64,000 nt of DNA from Pseudovibrio flavus (GCF_009711345.1 NZ_SMMA01000062.1:1-64000), one strand, 5' to 3'; positions 1 to 8,358 are shown, counted from the first letter of the stretch. Numbers and translations: made by a program. The notes: a model not told the origin generated them from the sequence alone.

Positions 1-57
1 ACCAGAACTGCGCTCATCTCGTCTTGCATGTGCTTATCTTTTCAAATGTATGGGATA

Positions 58-85
58 TAAAAAAGGGGCTCGTTTTGCGAGCCCC
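58..85 (-). terminator. Rho-independent terminator of the MR/DapA-like operon
   Basis: Perfect 8-bp arms GGGGCTCG (65-72) and CGAGCCCC (78-85) enclose a 5-nt loop. Read on the minus strand they are followed by a run of T (A58-64 on the plus strand). It lies just after the stop of the last gene of the minus-strand operon. The 57 bases to its left hold no gene that I can support. Confidence 0.85.
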
Positions 86-92
86 TTGCCTT

Positions 93-989
93 TTACTTCT
101 GACCCAGAACAGCCAGAGGCAGCTCGTCCAGCATGGCGAACATCTCGTCGCGTGTAGTCTGGTCAATCATCTTGCCCGGGCTACGAACGTGGTTGGTGGT
201 GAAGATACCAGCGCGGTGCAGCACTTCCTTATGAATGGAAACGCCGATACCCGGCTGCACACCGTAACGCATGAACGGCAGATATTTATAGAAGTGCTCA
301 CGAGCGGTCGCTTTGTCGCCTGCAAAGTAGGCATTCAAAATCGCATTGATCACTTCAGGGAATTCGCAGGCTGGCATGGTGCCGATTACACCGCGCTCCA
401 GTTCCTCAAAGAGGTAACCTGCGTTCAGGCCGCCGAACTGAACAGCCGAACCATCAAGCACGGCTGCAAGCTGGGAGATCTTCAGCGTGGTTGGTGGCTG
501 CTCAGCCTTCACGTATTTAACGCGGTCGAAATCTTTACAGATTTTGGCGAGGGTTGGCACAGGAATGTTAACGCCGGTCATCATCGGCGCATCCTGCACC
601 ATGATGTCGATATCGGTGTTGGCGCAAACATCGCGGAAGAAGTCATAGACCGCGTCCGGACCCGGCTTGATAACGGATGGTGGGTTTACCATCGCTACAT
701 CTGAGCCCAGTTCTTTCATGCGGTTGATGTCTTCAATTGCCACGTTAGCAGATGCACCACCTGCTGCCGCCACAACAGGTAGATCACCCACTGTGCGCTT
801 GACCATGTTGATGATCGCAACTTTTTCAGAAGCGGTCAGCGCATAGCCTTCAGAAGCATTACCGAACAGAGCAATACCGTCGATCTTCTGGGACAGCAGG
901 AACTTCATCAGACGTTCGATGCTGTCCAGATCCAAATCACCATTTTCAAAAAAGGCGGAGGCGAGAATTGGAACGTTGCCTTTAAGCAT
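93..989 (-). CDS. Dihydrodipicolinate synthase/N-acetylneuraminate lyase family protein
   Basis: A class I aldolase-fold protein of 298 residues, the usual family length. The Schiff-base lysine is seen as K161 in 'YVKAEQPP', and the phosphate/pyruvate loop is GNASEG (43-48). The general-acid tyrosine of true DapA is replaced by Gln132 (VQDAP), so lysine biosynthesis is unlikely. A 2-keto-3-deoxy acid lyase or dehydratase fits better. I start at ATG 989, which overlaps the stop of the upstream gene by 8 bases (ATGCTTAA). The longer frame to 1031 would add 14 residues lying entirely within that neighbour. It is the last gene of an IclR-TRAP-MR operon, so it probably cleaves the dehydrated sugar acid produced by the MR enzyme. 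The substrate is unknown. Confidence 0.82.
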   Translation of the reverse strand: MLKGNVPILASAFFENGDLDLDSIERLMKFLLSQKIDGIALFGNASEGYALTASEKVAIINMVKRTVGDLPVVAAAGGASANVAIEDINRMKELGSDVAMVNPPSVIKPGPDAVYDFFRDVCANTDIDIMVQDAPMMTGVNIPVPTLAKICKDFDRVKYVKAEQPPTTLKISQLAAVLDGSAVQFGGLNAGYLFEELERGVIGTMPACEFPEVINAILNAYFAGDKATAREHFYKYLPFMRYGVQPGIGVSIHKEVLHRAGIFTTNHVRSPGKMIDQTTRDEMFAMLDELPLAVLGQK

Positions 990-2148
990 TTTTGTAATCC
1001 AATACGTGTTGTTTAATAATTTCTTCGTCAACTTCTACGCCGAGGCCCGGGCCAGACGGCAAGTGGTAACGACCAGCTTCGACAGTGATTGGTGCTTTCA
1101 AGATGCTGTTTGCCACCTCGAACACACTTGGCTGGAACTCAAGAATTTTGGTGTTTGGCAGTGCGCACGCCACGTGAATACTTGCGGCAATACATGGACC
1201 AAGACCAACGGACAGATGCGGAGCGATGGCGATGTCATGCGTTTCAGCCTGATAGCCAATGCGCATGGTTTCGGTGATGCCCACTCGGCCCACGTCCGGC
1301 TGAACAATATCGACCGCACGCTTATCGATAAACGGCTGGAACTCGAAGCGGGTGCGTTCTGTTTCACCAATCGCGATCGGGATCATGGTCTTGCTTCTCA
1401 GCTCGGCATGACCTGTCACGTTCTCTGGAAGCAGAGGCGCTTCAAAGAAGCGGATATCCAGCTCTTCCATGCGGCGAGCAAGACGAACAGCATCAGAAAC
1501 GCTGTAGTTCCAGTGAGCATCGATGAAGAGCTGCACTTCTGGGCCAACGGCTTCACGAACAGCTTTCAGGTTCGCGATGTCTTCATCGACACCATAACCC
1601 AAAGCCATCTTGATTGCCTTGAAGCCCTTCTGCTTCCATGACTTTGCAAGCTCAACACGGCCTGCAATGCCTGGAGCCGGAAGGCCCGAAATGTAGCAAT
1701 CAACGCCATCACGGTATGCACCGCCAAGCAATTCACTAACCGGAAGGCCAACAGCCTTACCGCGAATGTCCCACAGGGCACAGTCTACAGCGGCAATTGC
1801 ATCAACCATGAAGCCGGTCAGGTAACCGCGGTCACGCATTGCGTCATACATGCGGGACCACAGAACGTTGGTTTTGTTCGGGTTCTCGCCGATCAGCAGT
1901 GGCGCGAACAAGTTCTTGATGATCTCGCTCACGACCTGCGGAACAACGGGAGCCAGTGCCTCACCCCAACCGACAAGGCCATTGTCGGTTGTGATTTTCA
2001 CGAGGCTGGTTTCCATCTTGCGGGAGTACACACAGCGGTACTCGTCGCGATAGTAGTAGTCTGGGGCGTCTACGTCTGCTGATCCACCGAGATAGGCCTG
2101 CTTCGGCTTAATCTTGAGTGGAAAGCACTCAACTTGCGTGATTTTCAT
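982..2148 (-). CDS. Mandelate racemase/muconate lactonizing enzyme family protein (probable acid-sugar dehydratase)
   Basis: Enolase-superfamily enzyme, 388 residues. An N-terminal capping domain is followed by a barrel with the metal ligands D210 (IDAHW), E236 (FEAPL) and E262 (GETE). The acid/base dyad D285 (QPDVG) and H311 (APHLS) is present. At the end of the second strand the usual K-x-K is K180-M-A182, so only the first lysine remains. That pattern recalls dehydratases that use the His-Asp dyad rather than the second lysine. The gene overlaps the upstream TRAP permease by 20 bases and the downstream DapA-like gene by 8. I infer dehydration of an imported aldonate or similar acid sugar. 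The exact substrate cannot be read from the sequence. Confidence 0.85.
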   Translation of the reverse strand: MKITQVECFPLKIKPKQAYLGGSADVDAPDYYYRDEYRCVYSRKMETSLVKITTDNGLVGWGEALAPVVPQVVSEIIKNLFAPLLIGENPNKTNVLWSRMYDAMRDRGYLTGFMVDAIAAVDCALWDIRGKAVGLPVSELLGGAYRDGVDCYISGLPAPGIAGRVELAKSWKQKGFKAIKMALGYGVDEDIANLKAVREAVGPEVQLFIDAHWNYSVSDAVRLARRMEELDIRFFEAPLLPENVTGHAELRSKTMIPIAIGETERTRFEFQPFIDKRAVDIVQPDVGRVGITETMRIGYQAETHDIAIAPHLSVGLGPCIAASIHVACALPNTKILEFQPSVFEVANSILKAPITVEAGRYHLPSGPGLGVEVDEEIIKQHVLDYKNA

Positions 2149-4042
2149 TCTTTTTCATTCCAAGGACAGGTTGATCGCCTACGGTGAAGTAGAGGACTGC
2201 CGCAGTAACCGCGATGATTGCCGCTGTGAGGATGAAGTCGGAGGCGTACATCAAGCCAAACGATGCAATCAGCATGAAGATGCGGTGAGCAATGCCGAAG
2301 CGTTTATGGAAGCAGCCAGCCAAGCCCGATGCCAGGAACACCATTGCAACAGCGCCGGAGATGATCTGAACTGCGATGTCCATTGGCGCGCCGATGAGAA
2401 GCAATTCGTTGTGGTAGACGAACAGGTACGGCACCACGAAAGCCGGGATACTCAGGCGGAATGCGTGCAAGCTGGTGGTCATTGGAGATGCTTCTGCAAG
2501 ACCCGCTGCTGCATAGGAGGAAATCGCAACTGGCGGTGTAATTGCGGAGAACACACCGAAGTAAAGGATGAAGAGGTGCGCTGCGATTGGGGTAACGCCC
2601 GCTTCGATCAGGGTTGGCGCTGCAATAGCAACGATGAGGATGTATGCAGCAGATGTTGGAAGGCCCATACCGAGGACGAGGGACGCCAGCATCATGAAGA
2701 ACAGCAGAAGGAAGACGTTATCGCTTGCAGTGCTGAGCACGATGGAGGTGAACTTAACGCCAAGACCGGTTTCTGCAGCAACACCAATAATGATACCAGC
2801 AGCAGCACAGGTTACGGTGATCATTACCGCGTCTTTTGTACCGTCCACCAGCGCCATAACGATCGCTTTAGGTCCCATACGGGTGGATGGATGAAGACCG
2901 CAGCAAACGATTACCGACACAAGCGCAATACAGGCTGACAGGTAAGGCGTGTAGCCCATGAACAGGACAGCAATAACAACAACCAACGGCAGCAGAAGGT
3001 ACGCGCGGGAGAGAATGCTGCTCCATTTCGGGATCTGATCTTCGTTCAGGCCCTTCATGTCTTGAGCGACGGATTCAAAGTGAACAGCTACATAAATCCC
3101 GAAGAAGAATAGCAATGCCGGAATGGCTGCGATCACAATAAGGGATGTGTATGGAATGCCCACAAAGTCAGCAAGAAGGAACGCAGCTGCACCCATGACT
3201 GGCGGCAGAAGCTGACCACCGGTAGAAGCTGCTGCTTCCACGGCACCAGACATTGCTGGCGAGTAGCCGGATTTCTTCATCAGCGGAATGGTATAGGCAC
3301 CGGTAGACACAACGTTTGCAGTTGCACTGCCAGAGATCGAGCCCATGAATGCAGAGGAAAGCACTGCCATTTTTGCAGGGCCGCCGCGGGAGCGACCAGC
3401 AAGGGCAAATGAGAGCTCGATGAACAGTTCACCTGCGCCGGAGCGTTCTAGAAACTTACCGAACAGCACGAACAGGAAGATAAATGTTGCAGCAGCCGCC
3501 AGAGGAATAGAGAAAATACCGTCTGTGGTGAAAACAAGCTTATCCAACAGATCATGGTAGGAGCTACCGGAATAGTTGAACGTTCCCGGAATGTGGTAGC
3601 CGTAAAGCGTGTAGAGGATTGCCGCGATACAGATAACCACCATGCCCATGCCAACAACGCGGCGAGCACCTTCAAGCACCAACAGTACGAGCAAGGTGCC
3701 CATGAACATGTCGGTCGAGGTTAGTTCATCAATGCCTGGGAGGCGCATGATGAGCGTGTCGTACTCAACAAAGGCGATGTAGCTGGTTGCAACCAGCGAA
3801 GCGACCACCAGAAGGAAATCCCAAACAATCAGATAAGGACGTTCTGGCGTTGAAACCGGCTTGAGCAAAAAGCCCAGTGGCAACAAAAGCAGGAGGTGGG
3901 TTGTACGGAATTTATAGGCTTCTGGAATACCGCTAAGTACGAGCTGCAGGTGATAAACAGCTGCAACAAGAGCGATAAGAAAGGCTAGCTTTGACAGCCA
4001 GCCTTTCACCAGATCAAACCTGTCGTTTGATACTGTAGTCAT
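2129..4042 (-). CDS. TRAP transporter fused permease (4TM/12TM, TAXI type)
   Basis: Inner-membrane protein of 637 residues in which the small (DctQ-like) and large (DctM-like) TRAP subunits are joined, as is normal for TAXI systems. Many hydrophobic helices are visible. The DctM signature stretches 'FMGSISGSATANVVSTGA' and 'LLPPVMGAAAFLLADF' lie in the middle, with a second repeat 'MGLPTSAAYILIVAI' near the C-terminus. It follows the binding-protein gene after 19 bases and overlaps the MR gene by 20, so it is co-transcribed. It should use the sodium gradient to import the ligand delivered by the TAXI protein, which the two downstream enzymes then probably degrade. Confidence 0.93.
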   Translation of the reverse strand: MTTVSNDRFDLVKGWLSKLAFLIALVAAVYHLQLVLSGIPEAYKFRTTHLLLLLPLGFLLKPVSTPERPYLIVWDFLLVVASLVATSYIAFVEYDTLIMRLPGIDELTSTDMFMGTLLVLLVLEGARRVVGMGMVVICIAAILYTLYGYHIPGTFNYSGSSYHDLLDKLVFTTDGIFSIPLAAAATFIFLFVLFGKFLERSGAGELFIELSFALAGRSRGGPAKMAVLSSAFMGSISGSATANVVSTGAYTIPLMKKSGYSPAMSGAVEAAASTGGQLLPPVMGAAAFLLADFVGIPYTSLIVIAAIPALLFFFGIYVAVHFESVAQDMKGLNEDQIPKWSSILSRAYLLLPLVVVIAVLFMGYTPYLSACIALVSVIVCCGLHPSTRMGPKAIVMALVDGTKDAVMITVTCAAAGIIIGVAAETGLGVKFTSIVLSTASDNVFLLLFFMMLASLVLGMGLPTSAAYILIVAIAAPTLIEAGVTPIAAHLFILYFGVFSAITPPVAISSYAAAGLAEASPMTTSLHAFRLSIPAFVVPYLFVYHNELLLIGAPMDIAVQIISGAVAMVFLASGLAGCFHKRFGIAHRIFMLIASFGLMYASDFILTAAIIAVTAAVLYFTVGDQPVLGMKKNENHAS

Positions 4043-4061
4043 TGATTTTTCTCTGGGAGAA

Positions 4062-5030
4062 TTAGTATTTTACGCCGATTTCGTCGAAGTATTTCTTAGC
4101 GCCATCATGAAGAGGAACGCCGGTGCCAGAAGCACAAGCCTGAGCAGAAGTCAGGTAAGATTTGATAGAACCGGAAAGAGCACTGAGACGCTGACGGCCT
4201 TCGTCAGAACATACTGCTTTAGCCATGCGGTAAGCGGTTTCATCGGATACTTTGGTGTTGGTGACGAGCACAACACCACCTGCAACGGATGGAACTGCTG
4301 CATCAATACCAGCGTAGGTGCCGCTTGGAATTTCGGTTGGAACGTAACCGTATTTCTCGGAGAGAGCGCCAATGGTTTTGCCGCTGATTTCCAGCATCTT
4401 CATTGGGCGAGCCGAGTTAATTTCGGTCAGCGGAGCATATGGCAGACCAGAAAGCATGGTTACAGCTTCAAGATGACCATCGCGGATGAGAGAGTTAGCA
4501 TCAGAAATTGCTACAAACTCTACGCGGCCACCCCAATCCTGAATATCTTCGTAGGAGATGCCGTTTTCTTCAAGCACACGGCGGGTCAGCAGTTCGTTTT
4601 CACGGCCGCGTGGACCAACTGCAAGCTTGAGCGGGTATTTCTTCTCTTTCAGTTCAGCCAGAGAAGAAACTGGTACGTCCTTCAGGCTCATGAACTGGAA
4701 AGAAGATTCCATCACGGTGCCAACTGCGCGTAGCTCAGTGCTTGGCTTCTTGAAAGGTTCTGCGCCGTTCAGCGCTGCAAAGCCAAGGCCAGTGCTGGTG
4801 TGGCCGAACTGAGCTTTGTTGCTGCCAACCTGAATGGCATTGCCCATAGCGCCGCCAGCTTTCACGTTGACGTTGTAGTCTCCCTCTTTCTTGAGCTCTT
4901 CGCCTACCTGCACGCCAATTGCGTACACGCTGCCCGAGATAGAACCCATTGTGAAATTCAATGTCTCAGCAGCCTGCACAGACATTGTTGCAGCCAGAGA
5001 TGCCGCTGTTGCAATAATTACACGTTTCAT
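4062..5030 (-). CDS. TAXI family TRAP transporter solute-binding protein
   Basis: Periplasmic binding protein of 322 residues with a cleavable signal peptide (MKRVIIATAASLAATMSVQAA, processed about A21). The mature N-terminus 'LNFTMGSISGSVYAIG' and the block 'GAMGNAIQVGSNKAQFG' are typical of the TAXI group. I choose ATG 5030, which has AGGAG 9 nt upstream. A GTG two codons earlier is too close to that site. It is the first transport gene of the operon. Two 19-bp palindromes lie between it and the upstream iclR gene. The ligand is unknown; the co-transcribed enolase-superfamily enzyme and lyase suggest an acid sugar. Confidence 0.92.
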   Translation of the reverse strand: MKRVIIATAASLAATMSVQAAETLNFTMGSISGSVYAIGVQVGEELKKEGDYNVNVKAGGAMGNAIQVGSNKAQFGHTSTGLGFAALNGAEPFKKPSTELRAVGTVMESSFQFMSLKDVPVSSLAELKEKKYPLKLAVGPRGRENELLTRRVLEENGISYEDIQDWGGRVEFVAISDANSLIRDGHLEAVTMLSGLPYAPLTEINSARPMKMLEISGKTIGALSEKYGYVPTEIPSGTYAGIDAAVPSVAGGVVLVTNTKVSDETAYRMAKAVCSDEGRQRLSALSGSIKSYLTSAQACASGTGVPLHDGAKKYFDEIGVKY

Positions 5031-5058
5031 GATCACTCACTCCTGATCAAACTCCCTA

Positions 5059-5077
5059 TGTTTCAATATTAGAAACA
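5059..5077. promoter_or_regulatory. Candidate IclR operator, copy 1
   Basis: Perfect inverted repeat TGTTTC-N7-GAAACA, 29 bp upstream of the TAXI start codon. The arms and spacing are identical in a second copy at 5156-5174. The arms resemble the TGAAACA/TGTTTCA half-sites of IclR-family operators. The adjacent gene encodes an IclR regulator. Confidence 0.7.
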
Positions 5078-5155
5078 CAGCAGTGTGCGAGCTATTCGTA
5101 TCAATGTGTATTTTGTTGCATATATTGAACTTATACAGGCTTCGGCGAGTCTATA

Positions 5156-5174
5156 TGTTTCATTATGTGAAACA
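5156..5174. promoter_or_regulatory. Candidate IclR operator, copy 2
   Basis: Second TGTTTC-N7-GAAACA palindrome, with its centre 97 bp from that of copy 1. It lies just after the iclR stop codon in the 149-bp gap before the TAXI gene. The two copies probably act together to control the transport and catabolic genes. Confidence 0.7.
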
Positions 5175-5179
5175 ATATA

Positions 5180-5860
5180 TCAGTTATTGCACTCAATCCG
5201 CGACGCGAGGTCGTCGAGAAAATCGGTAAATTTGCGAAGCTCATCGGGCTTACAGATAACATTGGAAAGCGCGATAACCGCCTGACTGTTAATGAGCGGA
5301 CGAGCCATTCTGTACTCGTTAAACGGATAAGCCTTCACATAATGAGAGCCATTACGCGCCAACTCCACATCCTCTTTGATGAGATCGAATTCATCATCAC
5401 CAATCAGCTCTTTGATCTCTTCATCAGACTTGCGAGAAAGCAGCATGATGCCAGTAACAGAGCGGGAAGCGAGAATTTCCTCATAGTTACCAATGGACTG
5501 AGCCACAGACGCCGCGTTGGCGGTATGCACCAGATAAACAACCTTGTTTTTGTTGAGAACACCAATCGCGATGTTCAGCTCTTTGTTCTCGACCGACTCA
5601 AGCGCGCGGATCACCGATTTATAGAAACTGGAATTATGGATTGATACTGCGGACAAGCGATGCAGCCCCCAGCCTACGGTGTACTTTCGATTGTCCTGCT
5701 GATGAACCAGATCGAGCGCGATCAAGGTCTTCATAATTCTGGTGACCTTAGCAGGATCAAGCTCCAGCAACCGCCCCATCTCGCGAATACCCATCGGCTT
5801 TTCACTGGAGGCCAGAGTTTGAAGACATTGAATGGCATTGGAGATGCTTTGGTTGATCAT
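5180..5860 (-). CDS. IclR family transcriptional regulator
   Basis: DNA-binding regulator of 226 residues. An N-terminal winged helix (about 1-60, with 'LELDPAKVTRIMKTLIALDL' as the recognition region) precedes the IclR effector domain, recognisable by 'SRSVTGIMLLS' and the C-terminal block 'VIALSNVICKPDELRKFTDFL'. I start at ATG 5860, preceded by a weak GAGA Shine-Dalgarno and a typical IclR N-terminus. The longer frame to 5917 adds unlikely residues. It stands first in the minus-strand catabolic operon, 149 bp before the TAXI gene. The two TGTTTC-N7-GAAACA palindromes in that gap are its likely targets. The effector is probably the transported acid or its keto-deoxy product. Confidence 0.9.
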   Translation of the reverse strand: MINQSISNAIQCLQTLASSEKPMGIREMGRLLELDPAKVTRIMKTLIALDLVHQQDNRKYTVGWGLHRLSAVSIHNSSFYKSVIRALESVENKELNIAIGVLNKNKVVYLVHTANAASVAQSIGNYEEILASRSVTGIMLLSRKSDEEIKELIGDDEFDLIKEDVELARNGSHYVKAYPFNEYRMARPLINSQAVIALSNVICKPDELRKFTDFLDDLASRIECNN

Positions 5861-6140
5861 AATATTCTCAAGCAATGTTGTTTGGCTCAACCAACTAACC
5901 AAGAGCCGCAGGATCACAAGTACGTACTAGCATCATCCCCGCACGGACAGACTTGTCAAACAATGCCATCAGCCAAACGAAATCCACCCGTCAGAACAGA
6001 AGAGCACGGTAACCAGATTGAGGCCCCAGGCCTCACAAAAAGAAGGAGAGACGCTGAAAAGCAATAGAACCATGCAACACTCGCAAGGCGCTGCACTATT
6101 TATGGAAAAACAGTTTGACGGGGAATATTGAGGCCTAAAA
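5861..6140. other. Intergenic region with no supported gene
   Basis: Gap between the iclR start and the tRNA terminator. Plus-strand frames here are antisense continuations of iclR, without a ribosome site or recognisable product. The iclR promoter must lie here, but I see no clear -35/-10 pair. Confidence 0.5.
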
Positions 6141-6164
6141 ACAAAAAACGCCCCATGAGCGTTT
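6141..6164 (-). terminator. Terminator of tRNA-Ser
   Basis: Arms AAACGC (6146-6151) and GCGTTT (6159-6164). On the minus strand they lead into a T-rich run, 50 bases downstream of the tRNA 3' end. Confidence 0.7.
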
Positions 6165-6213
6165 GCTACATGTTGCGTTCGTGTTTGCCGTTAATCGGCT
6201 AACGAGCCGAAAA

Positions 6214-6303
6214 TGGCGGAGAGACAGGGATTCGAACCCTGGATACGGTTTCCCGTATACACGCGTTCCAGGCGTGCGCCTTCAGCCACTCGGCCACCTC
6301 TCC
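6214..6303 (-). tRNA. tRNA-Ser (anticodon GGA)
   Basis: Ninety nucleotides on the minus strand, including an encoded CCA end (TGGC at 6214-6217 on the plus strand, with discriminator G). The acceptor stem GGAGAGG pairs with the 3' TCTCTCC. The D-arm region reads GGCCGAGTGGCTGAAGGC. The anticodon loop CTGGAAC sits between CACGC and GCGTG, giving anticodon GGA. A long variable arm (ATACGGGAAACCGTAT) and a GGTTCGAATCC T-arm are present, as required for a serine tRNA. It is read for UCC/UCU codons. Confidence 0.97.
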
Positions 6304-6354
6304 GCATATTTTCGAAGCGTTGCGTTCGTCTGCAGCGCCGTCGTTGGAGGGCGG

Positions 6355-6382
6355 TATATATGCCCCTTCACGATCAGACAAG
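6355..6382 (-). promoter_or_regulatory. Putative tRNA-Ser promoter
   Basis: On the minus strand CTTGTC (6377-6382) is followed after 16 bp by TATATA (6355-6360). This resembles the alphaproteobacterial CTTGAC-type -35 and a good -10. Its position predicts a short leader before the tRNA. Confidence 0.45.
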
Positions 6383-6617
6383 ACACTTTGACAAATAATT
6401 TTCGCCTAATCCCCAATCTGTGCATGAAAAACATGTTTTGGGCCTATTTAATCCCCAACCGGCGGCCAACCATGCGTGCATTCACCTATATTTTCCCAAA
6501 AATTTCAAAGGAAAGTGAGTTGAAAATCCCCAAACCGGAAAACTTTATGGTTTTCTTATTGCCAGTTTACCCACAGTCTAGAGGACATTAACCGCTGTAG
6601 GGACGGAGCGCCTGCTG

Positions 6618-6935
6618 ATGTTCAGTTTTTTGTTGAGACTTATCGGCCTTTGGATGGTCGCAATCGCACTTGTTTCGCTTGTGCTTGATTTGACCAAGAG
6701 CATCGCCGCTGCTGCGTGGATTACCACCTCCTCCGGTCAGCTATGGTTCGACATCTCTCCAAGCTCACTCAATGCAGCGCAAGCAGGCATTCAGCGCCAT
6801 GTCTCACCACTGCTGTGGGATCCTGTCCTACAGTGGCTACTCACGCTACCACCTTGGGTAATTTTCGGACCAATCGGCCTTCTCATTCTCTGGGCTGGCG
6901 ATCGCAAACACAAACTACGGACATCACTCCTTTAA
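6618..6935 (+). CDS. Small two-helix membrane protein of unknown function
   Basis: 105 residues with a hydrophobic N-terminal helix (about 3-24, beginning MFSFLLRLIGLW) and a second helix near the C-terminus (about 76-93, 'PPWVIFGPIGLLILWAG'), followed by a basic tail (DRKHKLR). The central part is soluble and rich in small residues. The start ATG 6618 lies 13 nt after a GGGACGGAG stretch. I recognise no catalytic motif. Similar short proteins are common near msrA in Rhizobiales-type genomes, but no function can be given. It is on the same strand as msrA, 63 bp upstream of it, and could be co-transcribed. Confidence 0.7.
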   Translation: MFSFLLRLIGLWMVAIALVSLVLDLTKSIAAAAWITTSSGQLWFDISPSSLNAAQAGIQRHVSPLLWDPVLQWLLTLPPWVIFGPIGLLILWAGDRKHKLRTSLL

Positions 6936-6998
6936 GCGCCCGCTTTTATTCGCGCCATTGCCTCCTATATACTAGGGGCAACACAAGGAGAGGGTTAC

Positions 6999-7649
6999 AT
7001 GTCTTTTATGCGTATGCTGTCGGCGAAATATTCTATGGTTCCTGAAGAACAGGCACTAAAGGGCCGCGATACGCCGATTGTCCAACCCTCCAGACACTTC
7101 GTGAACGGGAATCCGATTAACCCGCCATATCCCGATGGGATGAAGGTGCTGGTAATTGGGATGGGCTGCTTTTGGGGCGCAGAGCGCGCCTTTTGGAGCA
7201 TTCCGGGTGTTTATGTAACAGCAGTAGGCTACGCTGGTGGCTACACACCCAACCCCACCTATCAGGAAGTTTGCACCGGCCAAACCGGTCATACCGAGGT
7301 CGTAGCCGTTGTGTACGACCCCTCCAAGGTATCGCTGGATGATCTTCTTTCCGTATTCTGGGAAAAGCATGATCCAACCCAAGGCTTCAAACAGGGCAAC
7401 GATATTGGTACGCAATATCGCTCTGCTATCTATGTAGACACTCCTGAAGAGTTGGAAGTGGTTGAAGTGTCTAAGGCCCGTTATCAAGCGGCGCTCAAAG
7501 AAGCAGGACGGCCAACAGCGATCACAACAGAAATCGGTTTATCGAAGCCATTCTACTTTGCAGAAGATGACCATCAGCAATATCTGGCAAAGAACCCTAA
7601 TGGCTACTGTGGCCTAGGCGGCACTGGTGTGAGTTGCCCCTTACCATAA
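6999..7649 (+). CDS. msrA: Peptide-methionine (S)-S-oxide reductase MsrA
   Basis: Repairs oxidised methionine in proteins by reducing the S-sulfoxide. 216 residues. The catalytic cysteine is C57 in the signature GCFWGAE (56-62). The conserved stretch [18 protein letters not shown] and the glutamate of TGHTE follow. Resolving cysteines C204 and C213 lie in the C-terminal tail [13 protein letters not shown], so this is the three-cysteine, thioredoxin-recycled type. A strong AAGGAGAGG site precedes ATG 6999. The N-terminal extension of about 45 residues before the core lacks an obvious signal peptide, so the enzyme is expected in the cytoplasm. A weak hairpin at 7698-7724 probably ends transcription. 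Confidence 0.97.
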   Translation: MSFMRMLSAKYSMVPEEQALKGRDTPIVQPSRHFVNGNPINPPYPDGMKVLVIGMGCFWGAERAFWSIPGVYVTAVGYAGGYTPNPTYQEVCTGQTGHTEVVAVVYDPSKVSLDDLLSVFWEKHDPTQGFKQGNDIGTQYRSAIYVDTPEELEVVEVSKARYQAALKEAGRPTAITTEIGLSKPFYFAEDDHQQYLAKNPNGYCGLGGTGVSCPLP

Positions 7650-7697
7650 GGGGGCAAATCGCAGTTCGGCCCAACCAAATTTAGAGTTTCCTAAAGT

Positions 7698-7724
7698 AAA
7701 AACCGCAGCCTCCAGCGGCTTTTA
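7698..7724 (+). terminator. Possible msrA terminator
   Basis: An AAAACCGC...GCGGCTTTT hairpin with short GC arms and flanking A/T runs, 50 bp after the msrA stop. The stem is short, so this is tentative. Confidence 0.4.
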
Positions 7725-7815
7725 AGTAAGCCGTTCGGCTAAAGGTGCAGAAATGCATCGCTTTTTAATTAATACAGGCTGCATACGTTAAACAACGTAT
7801 CTCTGTGTTGTGTTT

Positions 7816-7825
7816 GTCATATGAC
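7816..7825. promoter_or_regulatory. Palindrome in the marR promoter region
   Basis: Perfect 10-bp palindrome GTCATATGAC, 51 bp before the marR start. A half-site GTCAT recurs at 7864. It is a candidate autoregulatory operator, on position and symmetry only. Confidence 0.35.
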
Positions 7826-7876
7826 GCCTATACGGTTAGGTGATTTCACTTATTTCAATATGCGTCATACATACAA

Positions 7877-8341
7877 ATGCAACTTGAACTTATTGCCAAC
7901 CAACTTTCTGCAATTAGCACCGCAATTGAGGATGCTAGTGTAGAAGCCTACGGTGACCTTTCTCCGAGCGCCGTAGCCGCTCTTTTAACCATGCGAAAAC
8001 AGCGCTCTATGTCTATTGGTGCTGTTGCGGGCGAAATTCGCCTGTCCCATTCCGCCACTGTTCGTCTTATCGACAAGCTGGAGAAGGAATGGTTGGTTCG
8101 TCGCCAGAAACGGCGCGGGCGCGAGGTTATGGTGGAGCTCACCGCCAGAGGAAAACGCCGCGCTTCCGATCTTGCGCAAGCGCGCCAGCATGTTGCGACC
8201 AAGCTGCTGGAATCCCTCGAAGAGGGAGAGCGCCAGCAACTCTCCTCCTACTTCAATATCGTTCTGGGGCAAATGGATAGCCCTGCTTGCGCTCGTTTCT
8301 GCGAAAGCAATCCTATGAGCGAATTGGAAATGGCTGACTAA
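7877..8341 (+). CDS. MarR family transcriptional regulator
   Basis: Winged-helix regulator of 154 residues. The recognition helix region is 'IRLSHSATVRLIDKLEKEWL' (about 54-73), and the wing 'RRQKRRGREVMVELTARGKRRA' is strongly basic. An N-terminal helix and a C-terminal dimerisation helix (LLESLEEGERQQL) complete the MarR layout. The start ATG 7877 has only a weak ribosome site. Later in-frame methionines would remove part of the dimer interface. It stands alone between msrA and pabB and is followed by a terminator, so its target is not obvious. The palindrome GTCATATGAC upstream may be its own operator. Confidence 0.88.
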   Translation: MQLELIANQLSAISTAIEDASVEAYGDLSPSAVAALLTMRKQRSMSIGAVAGEIRLSHSATVRLIDKLEKEWLVRRQKRRGREVMVELTARGKRRASDLAQARQHVATKLLESLEEGERQQLSSYFNIVLGQMDSPACARFCESNPMSELEMAD

Positions 8342-8358
8342 AAGCTGCTCTTTATTGG

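Noticed and set aside
2114-2938. Long plus-strand frame of 274 residues antisense to the TRAP permease
   Set aside because: The translation is rich in Cys, His and Arg, as expected for the reverse of a membrane-protein gene. The opposite strand is clearly coding.
5660-6067. Plus-strand frame of 135 residues antisense to iclR
   Set aside because: It overlaps the well-supported iclR N-terminus and has no ribosome site.
6163-6591. Plus-strand frame of 142 residues over the tRNA region
   Set aside because: It crosses the tRNA-Ser gene in antisense; the reading frame is an accident of the tRNA sequence.
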